Of a stretch of DNA of 39,454 nucleotides, positions 10,901 to 22,900 are shown piece by piece. Both the position numbers and the translations under genes were made by a program. The notes below the pieces were generated by a model. That model was not told the origin of the DNA. It did no database searches and saw nothing but the letters and a program-made list of their open reading frames with translations. The stretch covers positions 1 through 39,454 of the forward strand of contig CALBCY010000219.1 of the NCBI GenBank assembly GCA_937927195.1, in the 5' to 3' direction. The DNA is from an uncultured Chitinophagales bacterium. GTDB lineage: Bacteria > Bacteroidota > Bacteroidia > Chitinophagales > UBA2359. Positions within the stretch are counted from its first letter, which is position 1; the number at the start of each line of letters is the position of its first letter.

Positions 10901-13900
10901 AATGTTGAAGATGAAAATGGCTGTATTGCTACTTCCAATCCAATAGTTATTACCGTAAATTCTAATCCAGAAGTAACCATCTCTGCTACAGAATTGATTA
11001 TTTGTGAAGGAGAAGAATCTACACTTTCTGCTACTGCTGATTTCACAACTTACCAATGGTATTTGAATGGAACTGCAATAGCAGATACAGAAACCATTAC
11101 GGTTTCAGATGCTGGAACTTATAGTTTGGAAGTAAGTGATGACAATGGCTGTACAGATCTTTCTAATCCAATAGAAATAATTGTCAATCCATTGCCTCTA
11201 GCTGATTTGTTTATTCCAACCAACCAAAACTCTTTCTGTGAGGGCGGAAGTATCTTATTGGAATTAAATGCAAGCCCTGGAACGTACGAATGGTATGTTG
11301 ACAATCAATTGGTCCAAACGGGAAGTGAGATAAATTATGAAATGATGGAATCAGGAATGGTTTACGTAACTGTAACCAGTCTAGATGGATGTATAAATCA
11401 AAGTGAAACATTGGACATTAGTACCAACATGCTACCAATGCCAATGATCACACCAAATGGTGATCAAGAAATTTGCGAGGGGGAAACGATTGTTTTAGAA
11501 GTTGTTGGTACCTATCCAAGTATTCAATGGTTCTTGAATGGCAATGAAATGTCAGGTGCAAACAATGGTTCAATTACTGTTTCTAATTCAGGTAGCTATT
11601 CTGTCTTTGTCGATGATCAAGCAGGATGCTCTGGAACTTCAGATCCAGTAACGATAACAGTATTGCCTTTGGCTGATGTTGAAATTTTAGAAGAAAACCA
11701 AAATGTTTGTGAAGGGGAATCAGTTACTTTTTCAGCAACAACAGGTTATGACAATTACAACTGGTTCTTGAATGGCAATGCCATTAGTGGCAACTCCTCT
11801 TCAATTTCAGTTGATACAGAAGGCGCTTATACGGTTGAGGCTACCATGGATGGCTATTGTCCGGTAATCTCTGATCCGGTTAACTTAGCTGTAAATCCTA
11901 ATCCAAGTCCTTTGACTCAAGTTTCCAATAATGCTTCTTCTGAGATTTGCGCAGGGGAATCTGTTGGAGTAAATGTACTTGGGAATTATTATACAATGCA
12001 ATGGTACAACCAAAATGGCCCAATTCAAGGAGCCATTGGTGGTGCTTATCAAGTTAGTCAATCTGGTTCTTACTACATGGTAGTAACGACTTTTGCTGGC
12101 TGCACGGGACAATCAGATCCGATCGACATCACTGTCAACCCTAATCCTGTTGCTGAAATTACAGCTACAGATGTGGAGCTGTGTCAGGGAGAAGAAAGTA
12201 CCATAACAACAAATGAAACATTCGATTCTTACCAATGGTATTTTAACGGTTCTGCTATCCAGCAAACGCAATCAATTACCGTTGGAAATTCTGGAACTTA
12301 TTATGTAACCGTAACAGATGAAAACGGTTGTACTGATAATTCCAATCCTATAGAAATTACGGTCAATCCTTTACCAACTGGTGAGCTGACCATTCCTACT
12401 AACCAAAATAGTTTCTGTGAAGGAGGAAGCATCCTTTTAGAATTAGATGCCAGCCCTGGAACTTATGAATGGTTTGTGGACGGACAATCTATATCCACAG
12501 GAAGTCAAACTCAGTATGAGATGATGGCTTCAGGGATAGTGTATGTTGTTATTACTTCAGCTGATGGCTGTGTCAGTCAAACTGAAAGTTTGGATATTTC
12601 AACCAATAGTTTACCAGAACCGCAAATCGTTCCAAATATGGATCAATTGATTTGTGAAGGCGAATTTGTCAACCTTGAAGTCCTTGGAAATTATGCAAGT
12701 ATTCAGTGGTTCTTAAATGATGTTGAAATTAATGGTGCAAATGCAGCTCAATACGATGCTTACGATTCAGGAAGTTATACAGTTTTTGTAGACAACCAAG
12801 AAGGTTGTTCTGGAACATCTAATCCCATCGTGATTACTGTTCTTCCGATTGCTGATGTTCAAATTACAGAACCGTCAACAACTATTTGTTTAGGGGAATC
12901 TTATACTTTAACTGCTACTCCTGGATATGATTCTTATGATTGGTATTTGAACGGTAATATTTTTGAATCGGGCTCAAATTCAATCACGACTACTTTGGGT
13001 GGTAATTATACAGTTGAGGTAAATGGAGAAGATGTTTGTCCCAATATTTCGGATCCAGTAGTTATTGATGTTAGTGACATAGAAATGCCTGATGTAATAA
13101 TCGCACAAGGCTCTAACCCATCTTGTACTGATGAGCAAGTTGCTTTATTGGTTACAGAAAATTTTGATTCTTACCAATGGTACAATGAAGATGGAATAAT
13201 AAGCGGACAAAATACAAACAGTCTTTTTGTAACAACTTCGGGTGATTATTATGTTGTGGTAGCTAATGAATTTGATTGTACAGATCAAAGCGACCCTATT
13301 TCAATAATAATGAATCCTGCTCCTTCGGTTGAAATTTCAGCTACAGATTTAAACATCTGTTCTAATGAAACTTCTATCATGACAGCAACACTTGGTTTTG
13401 TATCTTATACATGGTTCTACAATACGCAGGAATTCCAATCAGGTCAGACTATTACTACTAATCTTGAAGGCAACTATTATGTAGTTGTAGAAGATGAAAA
13501 CGGATGTACTGCTATTTCAGATCCAGTGACACTTATTGTAAACGAATCTCCAAACCCAGACATAAACAGTCCGAACGGAGATATGAGTACTTGCCCAGAT
13601 AGCTTCTTACCAATCAATGCAACTTCTGGTGGAGTGAATTATGATTGGTTCGCTGATGGAGAATTGGTTCAAAGTGGCAACAGTCCACAATACGATGCTT
13701 TGCCTGGTCAAACAGTTACTGTAGAAGTAACCAATCCAAGCGGTTGTGTTGAATCTTCAAATACTTTCTCTATTCAAGCAGATCCACTACCTGAGCCAGA
13801 AATTATAGCCCTTGGGCCAACAACGATTTGTGAAGGGGAATCTGTTCAGTTGAATTTGAATGGTACATTTGTATTCGTTCACTGGCACTTAAATGGTGTT

Positions 13901-16900
13901 GCAATTGAAAATGCAAACGATCCAACTTATACAGCCACTGAATCTGGAGATTATAACGTTTATGTTACCAACGTATCTGGATGTAGTAATTTCTCTAATG
14001 TGATTCCTGTAACCGTAAACAACATTGCGGATATTGAAATAATAAATCCTGACCTTGAAATCTGTCCTGGAGAAGCAACTGTTTTAACAGCAAGCCCAGG
14101 ATTCGATCAATACGTTTGGCATCAAAACAATGTCATGGTAGGATCAGGGGCAAGCAATACCTATAGTACCAACTTACCTGGAATCTATTACGTTACTGCT
14201 TCTTCTGGTGAATTCTGTGCAGGTGATTCTCAACCAGTAACTGTTGTTCAGGTCGACGAACCAGAGCCAATGTTAACTTTCGGCGGAGACAACAATTTCT
14301 GCGAAGGTGGTTCTGTTGAAGTCTTCGCGATGGAGGAGTTTGAAAATTACGAATGGTTCGTCAACGGCCAATCTTTCCAGTCTGGTCCAGACCACGGAAT
14401 TACAATCTCAGAAACTGCCGATGTTTATGTGACCGTTACAAATGCTAATGGTTGTTCTGGAACCTCTTCAACTGTTTCTGTCAATACAAACCCTGCTCCT
14501 AATCCAGTAATTATTGTTGAAGGAGAACCAGTGATATGTGAAGGAAACATTGTCACCTTGGCCATCATGGGAGAATATGACTTTATTCAATGGTTTTGGA
14601 ATGGAAATGAATTGGAGACTGGTTTTACCAATCTAATCGTTGTTGATCAACCAGGAACTTACACAGTAACTGTCGACAACGAAGATGGTTGTTTCGGTAC
14701 TTCTCTTCCTGTCGATATAGAATTTTCAGATCCTGAATTACCAGTGATTGAAGCTCCAACAGATACCATTTGCAACGAAGATGATCTTCCTGTAATTTTG
14801 GAAACAGCTGCTGGTTACGATTTATATGATTGGTACCACAATGAAAATACTTTGATTCAAAGTGGTCCTGAAAATACACTTGAAGTGTTTGAGTCTGGAT
14901 ATTACACAGTTACAGTTTATGATGAAAATGGCTGTGAATCAACTTCTTCTTTTGTTGAAGTAAATATTGGAGATTTTCCTCCGCCAGTTATTATTTGTGA
15001 AACGGAGTTGGTCGCTTGTGAAGGCGAAGACATAGATTTGTTTATTGTTGGTCCTTATGAAAATGTTCAATGGTATCTCAATGGAGAAGCCATCACTGGA
15101 ATCGGTGATAAATCTTACTCTGCAACTGAAAGTGGCGATTACACAGTGATTGTAACTGTTAACGGTTGTGTAATTGAAAGTGAGCCAATTACCTTGACTT
15201 TCCTTCCTATTCCAGAAGTAGAAATTACAGCAACTGATCCACTTACAGATGAGCAATTAATAGAAGTTTGTTCTTCTGATCAGGAAACAGTAAGCTTGTC
15301 TGCAACGGAAGGCTTCGATCAATATGATTGGTACATCAACGGTGCAGGTCTTGTTCAGTCCGGTCCTTCTTCTACAGTTGAAATTTCTGAGACGGGAATT
15401 TATACCGTTATAGTTACTGACGAAAACAACAAGCAAAGCGCTCCAAGTAATTACATCAATGTGATTTTTAATGATGACCCAACAGTAGAAGTAACAGCTT
15501 CTGATCTTGAAATTTGTTCAGGTGAAAGCACATTACTGACTGGCTTTACTTCAGGTTTTGCTTACCAATGGACACCAAATGATGGTTCTCTTTCTTGCTT
15601 GACTTGTTTACAAGCTACTGCAAGTCCTGAATCAACCACAACCTATACTTTGACAGTTACAGACATCAATGGTTGTTCTTCTAGTGCATCGATTACCATT
15701 CCTGTGGCTGACAACGAGGCGGTTGATATTTTTGCAACAAATGGTTTCGCCTGTAATGGTGAAGATTTGATTCTTATGGCTTCGTCAGGATTTGATTCAT
15801 ACGCATGGTATACGGAAAATGGTGTTTTGGTTCAAAATGGAACTGCAGATACTTACAATGCAATTGCAAGTGGAAGCTATTATGTTGTTGCTTCAAATGA
15901 AAGCGGATGCCAGGGAACTTCTGGATTAGAAACCGTGGTGATTTATGAAACACAAGCGCTTCAAATAACAGTCGATGGTTCTGGCAATTTCTGCGATAAC
16001 TCGGCTGTTGAAATACATGCAACTCAGGGATTCGTTTCATACGAATGGTATCAAAATAATCAAAGTACTGGAAACACAAATTCTACTTATACTGCAACCA
16101 CTCCAGGAACAGTTTATGTAGTTGTAAGTGACGACAACGGATGTGTCCAAGTATCTGATGAAATTATGGTTAGCCCTCAGGGCGGACCAGATCCTCAAAT
16201 AATTGTAATGGATGGTGATCTTATCTGTCCTGGCACAGAAACTACGCTTTCTGTTACTGGCGACTATGATGAAATCATTTGGTACCTAAACGGTGAAGTC
16301 ATTTCATCTGGAGGATTCAATACCATCTCTGCATCACAATCAGGTTTGTATACGGTTTCTGTTAATGACAACAATGGTTGTGAAGGAACAGCTCCTGAAG
16401 TAGAAATAAACATTTTGGAAACTGGAACTTTGAGCATTTCACCAGAAGGTCCATTGGACTTGTGTGGCGAAGATCAAGTGACCTTAACTGCCACTGAAGG
16501 CATGACAGATTATACTTGGTATCAAGATGAAATTCTCCTGATTCAATCTGGAACTTCCAATACATTGGTTGTTGAAAATTCAGGCAATTACTCTGTCGTT
16601 GGAACCAACGAAGATGGTTGTGTGATTGTGAGTAATATTGTCAATGTTGACATTGGTCAAATCATTGATCCAGTATTATTTAGTAGCAACCCGAACAATG
16701 TATCTTGTCCAGGCTATGATTTAATTATTTATGCTCCAGTTGATGCAGCATCTTATTCATGGTCTCCTCAAGATGAAGATCTTTCTTGTTGGGACTGTCC
16801 AAATCCTATTGCCAATCCAAGTGAAACAAAAACTTTCACTTTGACAATGACCTCTTTTGATGGTTGTGAATCGACTGGTGAAATTACCATTTTTGTACCA

Positions 16901-19900
16901 GATCCTGACAATCCGCAAATGGCTGCAGTTACGGTCAATGGAATTTGTGAAGGTGGTTCTGTTACATTGGAAGCCGATGCAGGATACGATTCTTATGCAT
17001 GGTACACAAACGGGACAACATTATTATACTTTGGTCCAGATAATACTTATGAAGCTTCAACACCAGGAGATTACTATGTAGTTGTAATCAATAGCGATGG
17101 TTGTTCAACAGCTTCTGATGATGTTTTTGTAGACATTTTACCTGATCCGGAACTTCCTGAGTTATCAGCAGGTGATGGTACTTCAATTTGTGATGGTGGA
17201 GGATTCATCCTCTATGCCACGTCAGGTGACGATATCTATGAATGGACCATAAATGGCAGTCAGGCAACTTCTGATCCGACCAATGCTGTATTGAATTACG
17301 ATCCAATAAACAATGCATTTTCTGTTACTGTTAGTAACGAATATGGATGTACTGCTCAATCAGCCACTGTTTACCTAAATGCAATTGACAACCCTTCTCC
17401 AGCGATTATTTACAATGCCGTTCCATTATGTGAAGGCTATTGTGCAGACTTATCTGTTCCATCAAACTATGCCGAATACCAATGGTACAACAATGGAATA
17501 GAAGTAGTAGGAGAAGCAGGACCTCAGATCTGTGCGACTGAAGATGGATTCTACAGTGTTGCTGTTACAGATTTTGAAGGATGTATCGGTCTTTCTGAAG
17601 GGGTAAATGTGGAAGCTTTCGCTTCTTTCAATTCTTCAATTAGTATTAATCCGGGCAATGTAACTGCTTGTGAATCAGACTTGGAGAATGGAGGAGTTCT
17701 ATTAACAGCTACAGAAGGTTTTGCCAATTATAACTGGTATTTATTTGAAACTATTTTAGTCCAATCATCGCCAAACAATACTTTCCTTGCCACTTCTACA
17801 GGTATCTATTCTGTACAATCAAGTGCTGGTCAAACAGGTTGTTTTGCAACGAGTGAATTGGTTTATATTGAAATTAATCCTGCTCCTGTATTGAATGTTT
17901 CTGCTTCAGATGTTCATATTTGTCCTGGTGAAACAGCATATCTATTTGCAAGCTGTCCATTGGATAATATAGAATGGACAACTGGTGGAGACATCAATTC
18001 AATGTCTTGTACTGATTGTCTCGATCCAGCGGTTTCTCCAACAGAAACAACTACTTATGTGGCAACCATTACTGATGACTCAGGATGCAGTACCTCTAAG
18101 AGTATCACCATTCATGTTCAGGATCTACCATCTTTGGAAATTACCGCTCAATCAGATGTGATTAACTGTGAAAATCCAAATGCAATATTGATAGCCAGCG
18201 AAGGGTTTGAATATTACACTTGGTTAAATCAATCGGGTGTGATCGTGCAAACTGGCTATAGCAATATCTTCCAGACCACTCAGGCAGGAACTTATTCTGC
18301 AATAGCTGAAACTTCTAGTGGCTGCTCTCAAACTTCTAATAATACTTATGAAATTAGTGGAGGTGATTCAGCAAGTCCTTACGCTTCTATCTCAGTCAAT
18401 GGTTCATTCTGTACAAACGAGGATGTTCAATTGAATGCAACTTTCGGTTATGAAACTTATGAATGGTTCGTTAACGGAATCAGTCAAGGGGAATCTGGAA
18501 TCAACTCATTTGTTTTAACAACAAATGCGGAGGTTTATGTAAGTGTTACGAATGAAGAAGGTTGTACTGGAACATCTTTGCCGGTAAACATTCAGGTTGG
18601 GGAGACTCCTGCACCTGAGATATACATCGTATCAGGAAATACACCTTTCTGTTCTGAAGATGCTGTTCAATTGGCCGTTACTGGATTATACGATCATTAT
18701 CAGTGGTACCTTAATGGAATAGCTATTCCCAATACCAATGCTCCTTTGATCGAGGTGAACGAAACCGGTAATTATTGGATATATGTTTTGAATGACGAAG
18801 GTTGTGAGGCTTATTCAGCAGAATTGAACTTAGAAGTTTATCCTGATCTTGAATTGAGCATTTCACCAAACACTATACAACAATGCGAATTATTGGCACC
18901 AGAAACATTGACGGCCAGTGAAGGATTTGATACCTACAATTGGTACCTCAATGGTTTACTTTTTGCCAGTGGCAGCTCAAACGAATTGACTGTTGGTCAA
19001 TCAGGGACTTACACAGTTGAAGCTTATACCAATGCAGGCTGCTTTACTGAAGGAGATTATCCAGTTGTTGTGGAATTTTACCCAACAACTCCTCTAAATA
19101 TTTTTGCTTCAGACTACTATTCATGCACGGGTGAAGAAATTCAACTGTATGTCAATGGAAATGGAGAAAACTATTCTTGGTCTGCTAATACAGAATCTGC
19201 ATTTGTAGAATGTAATTCTTGTTATTCAACGACCGTAACCGTTTATGAAACGACGACCTTCTCTGTTACCATGACAGATGTTTATGGTTGCGATATAGCA
19301 GGTTCAATTACCATTCTTGCTGCTGGTGAGGAAGAGCCAGTGATAACATCAACAGAAAACGTTGTTTGCAATGGTTCATTTGTTGACATCGAAGCACAAG
19401 GCTTCTATCAAGATTATCAATGGTACCTAGATGGATTACCAATATATCTTGCTGAATGGAATCACTTGTTGGCTTATTTACCAGGTGAATACTATGTTGA
19501 AGTAGTGGACATCGCTGGATGTGTACATGTCTCTGAGGTGTTTACCATTCTAGATGGAAACATTGATACACCTGAAATTTCAATCATGGGATCAACAGAT
19601 TTTTGTGATGATGAAATTCCAGTAATATTAGATGCTGGGTACATGGAAAATGGCGAACCTTTTACTTACTATTTCTGGTACAAAGATGGAGTCAGCGCTG
19701 TTTATGCCTATTCACAAGCATTGACAGTAACAGAGTCTGGAACCTATCAGGTGGAAGTAAAAGATGAATTCGGATGTTCTGCACTCTCTGCTCCTATAGT
19801 TGTAACAGTTAGCTCGGTTGGTGAAATTCCAATTTATGCTTCGACCAACTCAATTTGCGATGGTGGAACCTCTTTATTGTTCTGCTCTTTTGGTTCGGAC

Positions 19901-22900
19901 AACACAGTCTTCTGGTTTAATTCAAATCAACCAAATGTAGCTTTAAACTCAGAATCAGCGGAAAGTATAGAAGTTTCAGAACCAGGAGATTATTATGCTC
20001 AGGTTTATACACCAGAAGGTTGTGAAGGAACTTCTAATGTTATCAGTATTGAAATTAATCCAAACCCTGAAGTCGGATTGGACCCATCTGAACCAGTAGT
20101 ATCATGTGGTGAAACAGGCATTGTTTTAAGTGCCAATGGAAACATGACAGCTTACCAATGGTTTGTTGGAGGGGAAGAAATTCCTTTTGCAAACGCCCAA
20201 GCTTATCTAGCTTCCACTTCTGGAATTTACGGAGTGAATGTAACTGATGAAAATGGTTGTGAAAACTATGAAGAAGTCAGCATTACTTTAAATGAAATTG
20301 GTTCTGTTGAAATTTATTCTTCAGATACTGAAATTTGTAATGGTGAAATGACAGAAATGTATGCGGTCACAGATGGAGATTATTCTATCTATTGGTATCA
20401 TGCAGATCAACCAGGTGTTGCTCTAAATGCTGTTTCGCAAAATATAATTGAAGTAGGAGAGGGGGGCAATTATTTTGCTCAAATTATTTCTGCCGAAGGA
20501 TGTATGAGTGTTTCAAATACAATCACTATTGATTTGATACCTGATCCTGAAGTTGGTCTATATATACCTTCTGGAATCAATGAAGTTTGTGCAGGAGAAT
20601 CAATATTCATGACAGCATTTATGGGATTTGCTTCTTATACTTGGTACAAAGATGGAGTGGCAATTTCTAACCAAGGAAACTTGCCAGCAATTACTGTCAA
20701 TGAATCTGGAATATACACAGTTAGTATTGTGAGCAACGAAGGTTGCACCAATTCACAAGCTATTGAAGTTATAGTAAACGAGACTGAATTTGATTACAAT
20801 CCGACCGTTCAATGTGAAAGTTCATGTGGAGCAGAAGATGGGTTGATCTTATTAAATTTCAATCAGTCAGCACAAAACCTTATGCTCAACTGGGAAGGTC
20901 CTGCTGGATACAGCAGTTCAGATGCGAGTATTTTCGATCTGATTCCAGGGACATACCATGTGCTTATAACAGATGAGAATGGATGCTCAATGGAAGATTC
21001 ATTTGAAGTATGCACACCTGTTACCACTTTGAATCCACAAAACGATTTTGCTACAACACTCAATGATGTTGCTATTGAAATCTGCATTCTATCCAATGAT
21101 GGAGGTGCGAACATCGGAGTCAGCAATTTCACTCAAGGTCCCAACAATGGTCAAGTAGAAATGCTGAGCAATGATTGTATTCTTTACACACCGAATGAAG
21201 GCTTCATTGGTACAGACAATTTTACTTACAATGTATTTGACATCTGCGGAAATACAGGCTTTGCTGACGTGATCGTTGATGTTGAATCTGATTGCCAAAG
21301 CAACATCAATGCTGTCGACGATTACTTCAACGTTGATTTCAATAGTGCAATAACTTATTGCATTCTTGACAATGATCAGGGAACTGATTTAAATATCAAT
21401 GGAATTGTAGAACAGCCTCAATATGGTTCTGTCAGCTTTGCTGTTGAAGGATGTGTATTGTATACTCCAAATGAAGGCTACGCTGGTCAAGATTCGTATA
21501 CTTATGTAATTGTAGATGAATGTAATAATTTTGCCCAAGGAACAGTTTACATCACTGTCGATGAAATGATCCCAGCAAATGATCCTCCATATGAAGAAGA
21601 AGGTACTTTCTGTGTAAATGCGGAAGAACCAACCACTATATGTTTTGATTTTACAGATCCAAATGGAGACAATACAATCATTGTTGATCATGATTCATTC
21701 TTTGATTGTATCGTTGGAATAGCCAATGATTCTTGTATAGTTTATACAAGCCTTTCAGGATTAACAGCTCCTGATGTTTTGACTTTGACTGTTTGTGATG
21801 ACCAAAATCCAACAGCATGTTCTGAATCAGTTTTTGTGATCGGTATTAACGGTTACGATGGGCCATGCGATTCAGAAATTATTGCCAATGACGATAATTA
21901 CAATACAGATGTAAACACACCAATTTCTGTTTGTGTAACCAACAACGATATTGGAGAAGATGTTTCAATCTCGTCTATTAGTTTAAATCCACAAAATGGA
22001 TCTGTTTCATCTGGAGCCAATGGTTGTTTGGTTTATTTGCCAAATCCTGGTTTTACTGGAACTGATTGTTTCAACTATATAATTGAAGATGTTTACGGAA
22101 ACACAGATGAGGCAACCGTTTGTATTGAAATTGAACAAGCGGATAATTTACCTCCTGTTTCAGTGACACTTGAATATTGTGTAATGGAATTGGATCCATT
22201 TGTAATTTGTTACGACTTTGAAGATCCAGAAGGATTCGGAACAGTTATTACCGAAGTTGAATCCCTGTTTGAATGCAGTGTGGAAATTTTGGAAGATGAT
22301 TGTATCAGATATGTAGCGCTTCCAGGCTTGGAAGGACCAGATACATTGACTTTAACAGTTTGTGACACGAACAATCCTCCTGCTTGCTCAACTTCAACTT
22401 ATATTATTCATATTGGTTGCAATACGCCTGAGCCAGTTTCCGACTTATTGATTATTAATTGTGGAGAAGCTTATTTCAACACCAATTCAATAGGTTCCAA
22501 CATTCAATTTGATGTTACTGAAAATGATGCAGATAATTATGAGTGCAATGACAACCTTACCGTTGAATTTACAACAAGTCCAATCAATGGAAGCTTGAAC
22601 TTGGTCAATGGTAATGTTTATTCTTATTCTCCTGATTCAGATTTTACAGGAACAGAAATAATTAACTACACGGTTTGTAACGATTGTGGTGAATGCAGTT
22701 CTACTTCATTAACCATCAATTCTCAAGCTTGTACACCACCAGATCCAGATTGTAACAATACCACTGCCGTTTGTGCAGAACCTGTTACACCGACTACACT
22801 ATGTGCTTCATTCTGTAATCTTTCAATGGAGAATAATCCGCAATTTTATTTAATCGATAACTTGTACAATTGTAGCATCAGTATTTCGGACTTCCCTTGT

